Both the position numbers and the translations under genes were made by a program. Below the pieces are notes generated by a model. It searched no databases. It saw nothing but the letters and a program-made list of their open reading frames with translations, and was not told the origin of the DNA. A stretch of 64,000 nt of DNA from Bedellia somnulentella (lineage: Eukaryota; Arthropoda; Insecta; Lepidoptera; Bedelliidae), in NCBI GenBank assembly GCA_963576735.1, contig OY755197.1, forward strand, positions 10,242,501 through 10,306,500, read 5' to 3'. Positions 42,313 through 52,500 of this stretch are shown piece by piece; position 1 is the first letter of the stretch; every line of letters starts with the position of its first letter.

Positions 42313-42562
42313 AGCCGTGTAGTGTCGGCTTAGAATAACACTACCCCATTTCTACCCGTGGGTGATCGTAAAAGGCGACTAAGGGTATAGGGGCTTTTGA
42401 AGTAATTTTTGGGCGATGTGGCTGGAGACCCGTCACCAACAATTATTTATTATTACCATCTTTTCCCCACGAAACTTCCAAACGTGGCTGAGGAATTTCT
42501 AATTCCTTAGCTCTGGCTACCCCTTCTAGGGATTTATAGCCGTGAGTATATGTATGTATGTA
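42313..42562 (+). mobile_element. SINE-A copy 3 of the array
   Basis: The 5' half equals the middle copy; the 3' half is distinct (CAACAATTATTTATTATTACC, shared in type with 49278 and 53877 copies). Confidence 0.85.
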
Positions 42563-42679
42563 CATTAATTATACAAACCATTTCTTAGCGGGAATCGAAC
42601 ATAAGACGCTGTTTAAGATGCATGTCGTCTAACCACGGAAGGTGTCAATGGTCAGACACTCTACACTGTCTACTCAACT
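42563..42679 (-). mobile_element. tRNA-like SINE head fragment
   Basis: The minus strand carries ATGTTCGATTCCCGCTAAG near 42585-42605 and a CCGTGGTTAGACGACATG-like A-box region. This resembles a SINE-C-type head, truncated. Confidence 0.45.
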
Positions 42680-42904
42680 AGTCGGCTTAGAATAGCACTA
42701 CCCCATTTCTTTCGGTGGGTGCACGTAAGAGGCGACTAACGGTATTGGGGCTTTTAAGAGATTTTCTGGCGATGCGGTTTGAGACATCAATTCTCACATC
42801 ATTTCTCCACTTAACTTCCAAAAGTGGCTGAGGAATGACTAATTCCCTAGCTCTGGCTACCCCTTCAAGGGATTTGTGGCCGTGAGTATATATTGTATGT
42901 ATGT
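42680..42904 (+). mobile_element. SINE-A, lacking the first bases
   Basis: Starts at GTCGGCTTAG; about 40 bp missing around the CACCAAC region. Confidence 0.8.
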
Positions 42905-43315
42905 AATTCTGGTGATGGGTTCCCGGCCATATCACTCAACAATCTCTCAATATTCCAACTCTTGAGTTGCTCGCTGAAAGGGTTAATGCTGTTCAAAGCC
43001 GACACTACACAGCTGAGATAAGTGGAATCAGTCTAATGAAACTATTCCGTATTGACTAACTTTATAACTAGTACAAAGAATTCTTTCTTAGAGACTTATA
43101 AGTAATTAGAGTCAAGGTGGCAGACATATGTGTTATGTATGTTGAAATATCACGTGATCAGATTGCACATCACATGACTGGCACATCCCGATGCTAAAGA
43201 TTAGTGTTAGATATGTGCTGAAGTGAAATATGATTGTTTTATTTGAAGGTCAATGAATCGGCTTTCATTTGGTTACTTACTTACTTATTTTTTTATTATT
43301 TTTTTATTGTTGTAC
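42905..43315. other. Spacer with an isolated SINE-A 5' tip
   Basis: 42994-43013 reads AGCCGACACTACACAGC, the first 17 or so bases of SINE-A on the minus strand with nothing after it. Otherwise no gene or repeat. Confidence 0.45.
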
Positions 43316-43540
43316 TTATACTTACGCCCATTATTTCCATTGGGGTAGGCAGAGACTATCGAATGCCACTTAGTACGATCTTGACAAACCTCTCTTGCTT
43401 CCCTTACACTCATTATTCTTCTCATACATGCTCTTTTGTTCTTCTCACTTCGGACCCCCGCCTTTATTAGAACATTTTCTATCTGGTCAAGAAACGTTTT
43501 ACGAGGCCGTCCTCTACTAACATTCCCATCCATATTTCAG
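43316..43540 (-). mobile_element. 5'-truncated RTE, 3' end
   Basis: The minus strand encodes GNVSRGRPRKTFLDQIENVL and RTKWHSIVSAYPNGN in frame, the C terminus of the RTE ORF, before the short tail. Confidence 0.8.
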
Positions 43541-43550
43541 TTGGTTATTT

Positions 43551-43700
43551 GAATTAAAGCATATTTTAATTAATCTGTGTTCTAGAACCGTTAAGAGCTG
43601 CGATTGATAGTCTCTGTCTACACCGATGGGAACTTAAGGCTTGAGTTGGGCTTTGGTATATGAAAATATCAAACTCTTAAATGCCAATCAATGATTAAAG
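43551..43700. repeat. Direct repeat, first unit (about 150 bp)
   Basis: GAATTAAAGCAT to ATGCCAATCAATGATT. About 85% similar to 44035-44180. It contains a decayed RTE-tail-like string (GATAGTCTCTGTCTACACC). Confidence 0.6.
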
Positions 43701-43705
43701 ATGTA

Positions 43706-44010
43706 AGCCGTGATAGCTCAGTGGGTAGAATACCGCTTATAGTGCAGATGTTGAGATTCAAATCACGGGTGGGTCCTATACCAATTTGTCTTTTATAAAA
43801 GTCATTTGTGTGGTTTATTTATCATGGTTTTTAATGGCGATGTATAACACCATGAGGAAACCGACATGGCTAGCTTATAATTAGTCATGTGACAGTGTAT
43901 CCGTACCAAACGGCGGTAGTCCTGCTCCCTATCATGTGAGTACACTGTCCAAGCAAAACGTGAGTACTGTTAACTACCTCTGCCAACCCCTTCGGGTTCG
44001 ATATACGATG
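43706..44010 (+). mobile_element. SINE-B
   Basis: A box TAGCTCAGTGG at 43714-43724, weak B box GATTCAAATCAC, then the body with GTGACAGTGTATCC and CCTGCTCCCTATCATG and the CTTCGGGTTCGATATACG end. It lies between the two direct repeats. Confidence 0.8.
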
Positions 44011-44034
44011 TGTAAGTTTGAGTTTAAATTATTC

Positions 44035-44180
44035 GAATTAAGGCATCTATTAATTAATCGGTGTTTTAGAACCGTAAAAAGTGGCGATTGATATTCTCTG
44101 GGCACACTGATGGGCACTAAAGCCTTGAGTTGTGCTTAAGTATATGAATACATTACACTCTTATATGCCAATCAATGATT
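44035..44180. repeat. Direct repeat, second unit
   Basis: GAATTAAGGCATC to ATGCCAATCAATGATT; offset of about 484 bp from the first unit. Confidence 0.6.
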
Positions 44181-44238
44181 AGATATAGAAAGAAAGAAAT
44201 AATGTTTATTTGGTAATTAACACAAGACAATGACAAAT

Positions 44239-44460
44239 ACATACATACATACATATACTCATGGCTATAAGTCCCTAAAAGGGGTAGAAATTCCTCAACC
44301 ACTTTTTGAAGTTGAGTAGGGAAAAGATGGTAGAATAAAGGTTGTTGGTGATTGGTCTCCAACCGCATCGCCCAAAAATCCCCAATTCCGTTAGTCGCCT
44401 CTTACGTACATCCACCGGAAGAAATGGGGTAGTGCTCTTCTAAGCCGGCACTACACAGCA
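44239..44460 (-). mobile_element. SINE-A
   Basis: Tail CATACATACATACATATACTC at left, split by one base from consensus, and head at 44445-44460. About 25 bp missing near the GGCTACCCC region. It abuts a SINE-B fragment. Confidence 0.8.
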
Positions 44461-44640
44461 ACCTGGTGTACAGAATACCCGCGATTTGCTTATATATTTT
44501 ATTCACGTGACAGGGGACAGGCCTATCGCTGTTTTTGTACGAATACTCTGTTACATGCCTAAGTTCAACCAGCCCTGGGCTTCCTCACGATATTTCTCCT
44601 CACCGTTAACAACCATGTTAAACTAACAACACATTTAACT
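44461..44640 (-). mobile_element. SINE-B, middle part
   Basis: ACCTGGTGTACAGAATACCC, CAGGCCTATCGCTGTTTTTG and CTCACCGTTAACAACCATG; the tail side is lost at the SINE-A junction. Confidence 0.65.
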
Positions 44641-46500
44641 CACGTCTCCTGCATGAGAAAAATAGTGGTTTATAAAAATGTCTAGTGATGTTCAACTGTG
44701 TTTTCTGATGTTCAATTCAAATGTCTGTAACTCTTTCGCATTCTCCGTCCAAAAGCTAAAACACAGAAATGGCAAAAACACGACTCCGAGATAAACAAAT
44801 ACAAACACAAATAGTATTTATTTCAAAAAACGGTTCATACATTGTCATACAGTGTTATCCACACTAGGCGCGTAGCCTGTATATGGTAAATTTTCGTGGC
44901 TCATGCAAACAAACGCATTTAAAGAATTAAAAATTTTAAAAATCTATTTCTAAAAGGAAAAAACATTTTTGAAAAATTACTTTCTTTAGATTATCAGTGT
45001 GGATATAACAATGGCTTATAATAATGACACAAATCGCTTTATCATACGAATAAATTAAATAATAAATGTTAACCCCACTCTAATGCATTGAAAATAATAT
45101 GGTGATTACCTTACTAAAATGCAGTAGGTACAAAAGTCTTAATCTCTATTCGACATGACAAACTGCGTTTTAGTATGTATTTGTGTAAATTTTGATAGAA
45201 TTTAGGAAGCAGTATGTGAGCTCCAACTCCAACATCTTAATTAGTTAATTAGTATTATACTTACTTTTTATAAACTTTACTACACTTTGACGTGTTTTAC
45301 TGCATTGTAACTTGTGAATGAAACTATATGACCGATTTTGCCAAATAGATCTGATAGTCCTAGGAAAATGAGCTTCGAGACGGCAGCGTTAACAATGTAA
45401 ACTAGTTAAGTGCAAATATTTTTTTTTTGTTATACTGTGAATTAGATCAACCGTAGTAAAAGCTGATAAATTTAAAAAAAAATAAAAAAAAATTTAAGAT
45501 TGTCACATCTATAATGATAATGAATCATGGGATCCTTTCCTGGTTTTACTTATTAATCTATGTAAAGTATTTAATACCATAGGAAATACGAACAATGATT
45601 CGAAAGTGATTCTTAACTACTAATTGCGTAATGTCTGTTACTTGTTCGAGACAAGCGTCTGGTGAACAGAGCGCTTGCGCGAACACTAGGGATGTGCCAT
45701 GTTCAGGCAGATTATGTTATCGATTCTCTTAAACATTGCATTGAAGAGTACCCAGAGACCTCACATTTGGGCACCAGGAAGGACCACCGTGGGGTTTTAG
45801 TTAGTAAAAGTCTGACATATCCCCACCGCATGGGGGTGCGACGGGGAATCCATGAGGATTTCCCCACGTAAAAAAAGGTTACGTTATCGATAGTAATGGA
45901 AGATATAAATAAAATGATCTAAAGGTTTGGTTATGTTTTATGGATGATAATTTTACGGGGTAGGTTGATTCAAATTTGCTGAAAATTTACTAATGGTTAC
46001 TGATCTTAAAATCTCTTAATGTTAAGAGCTCTTTTGATGATATTTTATAATATCAAATTTTTCAAATAGTTATTATTTATAAGCAAATGCAAGTTTCGTT
46101 ATGGCCTCTAAACTTAAAACAATAATAGGTAAAAAATTAATTTAATAAAATATAATACACTAATCAATGTAGTATTTTTTCTTTATTTAATATTTACCGT
46201 TTTATAATTATCGATATTTTTGGAAAAAAATCCTTCTATATCTGTTTATTAAGTTTGTCAAAAACCAATAATTAAATCATAAAAATATTAAATCATAAAG
46301 GCTTAAGTTTCCCCTAAACTGTTTAAGTATGAGTCCACCAAATATATTAAATGAAAAGGAAATAACATAAAATAGTTCAATATTAACTTTTTTTTAATAA
46401 TACTACTCCCATCATTCAGCTGAAATAAAAATACGCAATCCTATAAAAAAAAACAAAAGCATAAAAATAGCTAGTTATTTTTTTTTCTTTCCCATCACTA
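44641..46500. other. Low-repeat AT-rich region
   Basis: One of the two least transposon-rich stretches of the right half. 44805-44890 (TATTTATTTCAAAAAACGG, CCACACTAGGCGCGTAGCC) resembles the reversed 3' end of element X. 45775-45880 contains GTGGGGTTTTAGTTAGTAAA and an inverted CGTGGGG...CCCCACG pair, probably an unclassified repeat. The 69-codon frame at 45662 is not supported as a gene. Confidence 0.4.
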
Positions 46501-46554
46501 GAATCCTCTGTACACAGAAACACGGTTCTTGAGTTATCGTCAGTGAGTGACCCA

Positions 46555-46680
46555 ACTTTCAACCGATAACATCATTACGTGGTTTTTGTATATATTTACG
46601 ATAAAAATAACATAAGCCGGTCTCAAAAACGTTGAAATAAAGTCTACGTATTAATCTGGATACAAGTGGTGTTTAAAAAC
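46555..46680 (+). promoter_or_regulatory. Possible transcription start and untranslated first exon
   Basis: CGTCAGTGAGTGAC near 46538-46551 contains the arthropod initiator TCAGT. GGTGTTTAAAAAC followed by GTAAGT at 46681 is a consensus splice donor. The sequence between is not repetitive here. If real, it could be the non-coding first exon of the gene whose coding exon lies at 61317. There is no direct evidence linking the two. Confidence 0.2.
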
Positions 46681-46966
46681 GTAAGTCATTTGATTTTTTG
46701 TGGAATATGGGTCTGTTGGTTTTTGGTTTTCGTTGTGTGTAAACAATATTATTACATCAATACGATGTTTTGTAATGTTTAAATTTTTAGGTTAGTGTTT
46801 AAAAAGTAAAAAAAAAGTTTTAATAAAAGTAATTAAAACTTAAAGTAGAGATTGAGATCTATAGTCCAACGAAATTAAGCTACCTTACTAAGATAGTAAG
46901 GTGACATCAAATAAATAGTTATTAAGCTTAAAGGTAAGATAAGTAAAGTTAATTGAATAACTAATA

Positions 46967-47097
46967 CCCGATTTCTGTATTGAGTATTCAAGCTGAGAAC
47001 GACTTGAGTATCGTTTTGTCTCATTCAGTTGTTAAGATTTTAATGCGATAGAACGATACTTAAGTTATTCTCAGCTGGAATACTCAATTCAGAAATA
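46967..47097. mobile_element. MITE-1, older copy
   Basis: CCCGATTTCTGTATTGAGTA at left and TACTCAATTCAGAAATAC at right are inverted; the inner arms GAACGACTTGAGTATCG and CGATACTTAAGTTATTC also pair. See 48600 and 51417. Confidence 0.75.
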
Positions 47098-47212
47098 CAA
47101 AAGCAGCCAACTTACAATATATGAAAAATACATTTACATTGATGTTTGTAATAGACGTAAGTCTGTGCTATAGGTAGTATATATTAGATTCTGCTAAGCA
47201 TTATACAAAAAT

Positions 47213-47440
47213 CCGTGTTGTGTCGGTTTAGGATGTCACTACACCTTTTTACCCACGGGCGACTAACGATATGGGGACTTTTAAAGTGGTTTTTGGGTGA
47301 TGCGGTTGGAGTCTCATCACCAACGATACTTTATTTCTAACTTCTCGTCCCCTACCAAATTCCAAATGAGGCTGAGGAGTTCCTATCTCTGAAGCTCTGG
47401 CTACCCCTTTTTGGGATTTATAGCCGTGAGTATGAATGTA
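47213..47440 (+). mobile_element. SINE-A, diverged
   Basis: CCGTGTTGTGTCGGTTTAGG head, TTGGGTGATGCGGTTGGAG middle, TTTATAGCCGTGAGTATG end; similar in type to 55689-55911. Confidence 0.75.
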
Positions 47441-47836
47441 ATATGGTATGGAAATTTACCCCTGAATATCCTTTGCGGTAAATCAAGACGTGATCGTTGT
47501 ATTATATATGTGCAGTGCATGTAAAGTATCAATGATATAAATTACTTGATTTCTCAAGCCGATAGCTTCGCCGGCCGGTCTTTTAGTCATATTAGACAGA
47601 TAAACTTACGAGGCGATATTTTAAATTATTATGACTTACAATATTGAATAATATTTAATTTAAACTGTATTTTATCCTTATGAATAATCATAATTATTTA
47701 ATTTATTTTCTAATTATGTTATATAAATGCTGCTCCACAGCAATTTTTATGATATTATGAAGATAATGGATTAGGAATAGAAAGCTCTTTCTTAGTATGT
47801 TTCTATAAATTCATATTATATTGCTATTTTTTCAAG
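47441..47836. other. AT-rich spacer
   Basis: Nothing recognised. Confidence 0.4.
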
Positions 47837-48084
47837 GCTGTGTAGTGTCGGCTTAGAATAGCACTACCCCATTTCTTCCGGTGGGCGTACGTAAGAGGCG
47901 ACTAACGGTATTGGGGCTTTTAAGGGATTTTTGGGCGATGCGGTTGGAGACCCATCACCAAAACCTTTATTTTACCATCTTTTCCCCACTTAACTTTCCA
48001 AACGTGGCTGAGGAATTTCTCATTCCTTAGCTCTGGCTACCCCTTCTAAGGATTTAAAGCCGTGAGTATATGTATGTATGTATG
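47837..48084 (+). mobile_element. SINE-A, full length
   Basis: Flanked by TTTTTCAAGGCT and TTTTTAAGGCT, a near-perfect 11-12 bp target duplication, which places the true 5' end at about GTGTAG. Confidence 0.85.
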
Positions 48085-48237
48085 TTTTTAAGGCTCAGAA
48101 TAACTCTATCTAATCAATTTCTTTACTCGAGTTTCGTAAGAGGCCATCACAGGTTTTGGTCTTTTTAAGAGACTGTTTGCTTATGGCATATATAGTTACA
48201 ATATTTTACCCCTGAACTTACAAAAGGGGCTTTAAAA
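48085..48237 (+). mobile_element. Diverged SINE-A, 5' half
   Basis: AAGGCTCAGAATAACTCTATC, split by substitutions, then CGTAAGAGGCCATCAC and TTTTAAGAGACTGTTTG. Confidence 0.5.
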
Positions 48238-48347
48238 ATACATACATACATATACAAATAGCTATAAATCCCAAAACTAGGTAGCTAGAACTGAAGAATA
48301 ACAAAAATCTTAGCTTAGCCATTTTTGGAAGTTGAGCGGGGAAAAAC

Positions 48348-48510
48348 GGCTGGCAGCCGAAGTATGGAGAAGAAAAGAGCATGTATGAAAAGATTGATGG
48401 ATGTAAACGAGGCTAGAAAGGTTTGTCAGGATCGTACGAAGTGGCGATCGATAGTCTCTGCCTACCCAAATGGGAACTAATGGCGTGAGTATATGTATGT
48501 ATGTATGTAT
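48348..48510 (+). mobile_element. 5'-truncated RTE tail inside SINE-A
   Basis: AAGTATGGAGAAGAAAAGAGC to (GTAT)n, flanked by GAGCGGGGAAA (48334) and GAGCGGCGAAA (48511), an 11-bp target duplication with one change. Confidence 0.8.
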
Positions 48511-48599
48511 GAGCGGCGAAAGGATTGTAAAATAAAAGTTGTGGATCATGGGTCTCCTAAATCCCGCATCGCCCAAAACTCTCAAATAGCCGCTATACA

Positions 48600-48735
48600 C
48601 CCGATTTCTGAATTGAGTATTCCAGCTGAAAACAACTTAAGTATAGTTATGTCGCATTGAAATCTTAACAACTGAATGAGACAAAACGATACTTAAGTCG
48701 TTCTCAGCTTGAATACTCAATTCAGAAATCGGGCG
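48600..48735. mobile_element. MITE-1
   Basis: CCCGATTTCTGAATTGAGTA with inverted TACTCAATTCAGAAATCGGG. The element lies where SINE-A has CCGTTAGTCGCC, so the target contained TTA. Confidence 0.8.
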
Positions 48736-48750
48736 TTAGTCTATCCCGAC

Positions 48751-49010
48751 CACATACAATACAAACTTAAATACAATGTGTCTTAAGATTGTGTTAATGT
48801 AGAATTGCGCTGTTGCTCTCGTTATGATCGCATAAAAAATAATTAATGCTTGTAAATAACAATTATTATTGTAATGTTATGTGCAATGTAATCGATTCTA
48901 AGGTATTTTCCTCGTTTTACTCACACACCTTTGGAATATTTTGCGTAAAACTTTATCATCGTTTTTATGTCTTAATTATGCTGAGGGTCTCCCGCCAATC
49001 CTCTATTTAT
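48751..49010. other. AT-rich spacer
   Basis: Nothing recognised, apart from a CTTAATTATGCTGAGGGTCT string near 48973 that recurs at 49560. Confidence 0.4.
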
Positions 49011-49080
49011 TACATACATACATATACTCACGCCATTAGTTCCCATTGGGGTAGGCAGAGACTGTTGATCGCCACTCTAT
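49011..49080 (-). mobile_element. 5'-truncated RTE tail
   Basis: CATATACTCACGCCATTAG then TTCCCATTGGGGTAGGCAGAG. Confidence 0.75.
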
Positions 49081-49277
49081 GTTGGCTTGCAATTTTTCGA
49101 AATTGTCAGATGTGACTAAGGGTGTTGAGGCTGATTTTTGGGCGATGAGGTTGGAGACCAAACAACAAAACATTTAACAATCTTTTCCCCACTTAACTCC
49201 CAAAAGTGGCTGACGAATTTCTTAATCTGTAGCTCTGGCTATGCCTTCTAAGGATTTATAGCCGTAGGAATTTGTGT
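49081..49277 (+). mobile_element. SINE-A, 5'-damaged copy
   Basis: TGACTAAGGGTGTTGAGGCTG through GATGAGGTTGGAGACC to TTTATAGCCGTAGG; the head is missing and the tail is degenerate. Confidence 0.65.
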
Positions 49278-49534
49278 GCCGTGTAGTGTCGGCTTAGAAT
49301 AACACTACCCCATTTCTACCCGTGGGTGATCGTAAGAGACGACTAAGGGTACAGGGGCTTTTTAAGTGATTTTTGGGCGATGTGGTTGGAGACCCGTCAC
49401 CAAAAACATTTGTTATTACCATCTTTTCCCAATCAACTTCCAAAAGTGGCTGACTGGCTGAGGATTTTTTCATTCCAAAGCTCTGGCTACCCCGTTAAGA
49501 GATTTATAGCCGTGAGTATATGTATGTATGTATG
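49278..49534 (+). mobile_element. SINE-A, full length
   Basis: Complete, with a short internal repeat GTGGCTGACTGGCTGAGG at the 3' hairpin. Confidence 0.85.
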
Positions 49535-49620
49535 TAATTTGTATGTATGCATGTTTATGCCTTAATTATGCTGAGGGTCTTCCGCTTAACCTCATTTTCT
49601 TCTACTTATTAATTTAGCAA

Positions 49621-49990
49621 CCGTGATAGCCCAGTGGGTAGAACACTCGGTTATCGTGCAAACGACTAGTGTTCAAATCCTGGGTCGGGCCTACACCAAT
49701 TTGTCTTTTCTAAAGACATATGTGTGGTTAATTTATCATGGTTGTTAACGGTGAGGGAAAACATCGTGAGGAAACCCACATGGCTGAGTTGTACTTAGTC
49801 ATGTGACAGTGTATTCGTACAAAACGGCGATAGGCCTGCCCCCTATCACGTGAGTACACTGTCCATGCAAAACGTGGGTACTCTGAACAGCAGGTGACAA
49901 AGTCACGTGATGTTCAGAAGTATTAGTACCTCTGCCAACCCCTTCGGGGATATTCGGCGTGAACGTTTATGTTATGTTATGTTATGTTAT
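49621..49990 (+). mobile_element. SINE-B, full length
   Basis: A box TAGCCCAGTGG at 49627-49637, B box GTTCAAATCC at 49671-49680, body of about 290 bp and an (ATGTT)n tail at 49970-49990. The best reference copy in the window. Confidence 0.85.
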
Positions 49991-50156
49991 TAATTTATTC
50001 AGTGTCATGTGTAGTGTAGCCTTAAAAAAATCCAAACTCATTTCCTCGCATGAGTGTCGTAAAATATTACTCGTAAAGTGAAAGTAGAATGATATGACTG
50101 TATACCCATTACTGACAGCCTTTATTTTACTATCTTTTCCTCATGAGTTCCCAAAT

Positions 50157-50232
50157 ATAAGGACATATTATACACAGATCGAGTTACCCCAAGCTAAGTA
50201 AAACTTGTATTATGGGATACTAACTCAACGAT
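50157..50232 (-). mobile_element. SINE-C, 3' end
   Basis: AAGGACATATTATACACAG, AAGCTAAGTAAAACTTG, GGGATACTAACTCAACGAT on the plus strand are the reversed SINE-C 3' part. SINE-A is inserted at its end. Confidence 0.7.
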
Positions 50233-50237
50233 AAAAA

Positions 50238-50486
50238 ACATACATACATACATATACTCACGGCTATAAATCCCTAGAAGGGGTAGCCAGAGCTAACGAA
50301 TTAGAAATTCCTCAGCTACTTTTGGAAGTTGCGTGGGGAAAAGATGGTAAAATAAAGGTTGTTGGTGATGGGTCTCCAACCGCATCGCCCAAAAATCCCT
50401 TAAAAAGCCCCAATACCGTTAGTCGCCTCTTACGTACACCCACCGGAAGAAAAGGGGTAGTGCTATTCTAAGCCGACACTACACAG
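50238..50486 (-). mobile_element. SINE-A, full length
   Basis: Flanked by CAACGATAAAAAA at 50226-50238 and 50487-50499, a 13-bp target duplication. Confidence 0.9.
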
Positions 50487-50499
50487 CAACGATAAAAAA

Positions 50500-50978
50500 G
50501 TGGCTAAAGAATGTATTAAGAAATATTTTTTAAGAGATAAATAACCGTAAGTATATAATCATGAATGTATTTGTATAAAGTACCTACTTTTGCTTTATAA
50601 GTGTACCTTTGTGAAAGTAGAACTACACTTTCAAACGTCCCGAAAGTTTCCTCTAGAAAAGTTTTCCCTCACGATCACATGACCTAACCTTGCATATTAA
50701 CATGAAGAACACGTGACATGTGTTCACATGATATCAATATTAATGTTATCTTTATACATTGATCTTGACCTGGTAATAATTTAACAACCACAACATACTA
50801 ATTAATAAGTTTATGATGTTAACAGGCTTTAGTTGTGACTGTTTTTGTCATTACTTACTGTACAGGGTTACTTCTTTGGCTGTTGTATATTTATTTATTT
50901 TAAATAAGGTATACCAGCGGTAAATGATTTTTTGTAGAAGAAAACGCAATATAAAATATAAAGATAATATATTATATA
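50500..50978. other. AT-rich spacer
   Basis: Nothing recognised. Confidence 0.4.
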
Positions 50979-51230
50979 GCTGTGTAGTGCTGTGTAGTGT
51001 CGGTTTAGAATAGCACAACCCCTTTTCTTCCGGTGGGTGTAGGTAAGAGGCGACTAACGGTATTGGGGCTTTAAACGGATTTTTGGGCGATGCGGTTGGA
51101 GACCCATCCCCAACAACCTTTATTTTGCCATCTTTTCCCCACTTAACTTTCCAAAAGTGGCTGAGGAATTTCTGATTCCTTAGCTCTGGCTACCCCATCT
51201 AGGGATTTATAGCTGTGAGTATATGTATGT
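50979..51230 (+). mobile_element. SINE-A with a repeated 5' tip
   Basis: The head reads GCTGTGTAGT twice in succession before GTCGG. Flanked by ATTATATAG at 50971-50979 and 51231-51239. Confidence 0.85.
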
Positions 51231-51245
51231 ATTATATAGTCATAG

Positions 51246-51620
51246 ACATCCGTGGCCGAGTGGATAGGATTAGCTTCACGGACCGGTACTTGCGGATTCG
51301 ATCCCCGCTGAGAACACCATTTATGTGATGAACATAAATGATTGTTGCTTAGTTTTGGATGTTATTTAAATGTGTATTATATAATATTAGATATACCGTT
51401 GAGTTACGCCCGATTTCTGAATTGAGTATTCCAGCTGAGAACAACTTAAGTATCGTTCTGTCTCATTCAGTTGTTCAGATTTCAATGCGACAGAGCGATA
51501 CATAAGTTGTTCTCAGCTGGAATACTCAATTCAGAAATCGGGCGTTAGTTTTCATAATACAAGTTCTTCTTAGTTAGGGGCTAACTTGATCTGTGTATTA
51601 TATTGCCGTTTATTTTTTAT
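51246..51620 (+). mobile_element. SINE-C with MITE-1 inside
   Basis: A box GTGGCCGAGTGG near 51254, B box GGATTCGATCCC near 51294, body GATGAACATAAATG, then MITE-1 after GAGTTA, and the 3' part ATAATACAAGTTCTTCTTAG with an ATTT-type tail. Confidence 0.8.
51417..51544. mobile_element. MITE-1, 128 bp, with TTA target duplication
   Basis: Ends CGCCCGATTTCTGAATTGAG and inverted CTCAATTCAGAAATCGGGCG. TTA lies at 51414-51416 and again at 51545-51547, and the empty SINE-C site reads GAGTTAGTAT. A 3-bp TTA duplication fits the PIF/Harbinger superfamily, though no transposase is present. Confidence 0.85.
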
Positions 51621-51745
51621 TTATTTAATGGTGTTAAAAATAAATTGACAATTCTGCACCTCCCGCACTTTTGTGAATATTTGAAACTTTATTGCAGGCT
51701 TTCTTATTTATTTCGAGACATTTTTTATTATGGTTTAGTTATATT

Positions 51746-51994
51746 ACATACAAACATACATACATATTCTCACGCCGTTAGTTCCCATTGGGGTAGGCAG
51801 AGACTATCGATCGCCACTTTGTCTAACCTGGCACACCTCTCTGGCTTCGTTTAGATCCATCAATTTTTTCATATAGCTCTTTTATTCTTCATACTGAGGA
51901 CACCTTTTTGAGCACATTTTCTATTTGATCAAAATGAGTCCTCCGAGGTCGTCCTCTACTAACAGTACCTTCCACATTGGCTCTATATATCTCT
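51746..51994 (-). mobile_element. 5'-truncated RTE, 3' end
   Basis: About 250 bp of the RTE C-terminal coding sequence with small deletions. Flanked by TTTAGTTATATT on both sides (near 51735 and 51995). Confidence 0.8.
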
Positions 51995-52025
51995 ATTTAG
52001 TTATATTCATTTTCATATTAGTTAT

Positions 52026-52115
52026 TCTATCTTTTCCCCGTTCAACTTCCAAAAGTAGCTGAGGATTTAAAAATGATGTGGCTCTGGCGATCCCTTCTTG
52101 GGATTTAAAACAGTA
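52026..52115 (+). mobile_element. SINE-A, 3' 90 bp
   Basis: TTTTCCCCGTTCAACTTCC to TTGGGATTTAAAACAGTAAC; tail lost. Confidence 0.65.
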
Positions 52116-52229
52116 ACAACACAGTAGGTAGGTAGGTAGTTGGTAGGTAACTTTAAAGACTGAATAATTCTCATAATCAAATATAAACTGTATGCAAATA
52201 ATATGTTTTTTATGAACTCTTGTTTAAAT

Positions 52230-52298
52230 ATTGTATCGGTAAATCGTACTAAGTGGCGATTGTTGTCTCTGCCTAGCCCAATGGAAGTTAATGACATT
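52230..52298 (+). mobile_element. RTE tail fragment
   Basis: GTACTAAGTGGCGATTGTTG then CTGCCTAGCCCAATGGAAG. Confidence 0.6.
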
Positions 52299-52299
52299 A

Positions 52300-52500
52300 T
52301 ACATACATACATATACTCACGGCTATAAATCCCTAAAAGGGGTAGCCAGAGCTAAAGAATTAGAAATTCCCCAGCCACTTTTGGAAAGTTGAGTGGGGTA
52401 AAGATGGTGAAATAAAGGTTGTTGGTGATGGGTCTCCAACCGCATCGCCCAAAAATCCCTTAATAGCCCCAATACCGTTAGTCGCCTCTTACGTACTTAC
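52300..52500 (-). mobile_element. SINE-A, head missing
   Basis: Complete from tail to CCTCTTACGTA, truncated before the CACTACCCC region. Confidence 0.8.

Larger units (their letters stand above)
48238..48750 (-). mobile_element. SINE-A on the minus strand with two insertions
   Basis: The 3' part is at 48238-48347, continuing at 48511-48599 (GATCATGGGTCTCCTAAATCC, CGCATCGCCC) and 48736-48750. An RTE tail and MITE-1 each interrupt it. Confidence 0.7.

Noticed and set aside
41348..42562. CRISPR-like or satellite array
   Set aside because: Only three units, and the repeat is a SINE plus spacer arising from unequal crossover.
45662..45871. 69-codon plus-strand frame as a small gene
   Set aside because: No recognisable motif, and the underlying sequence has a repeat-like inverted GTGGGG/CCCCAC structure.
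49621..49690. tRNA gene
   Set aside because: Same reasoning: a conserved 290-bp body follows and several copies exist.
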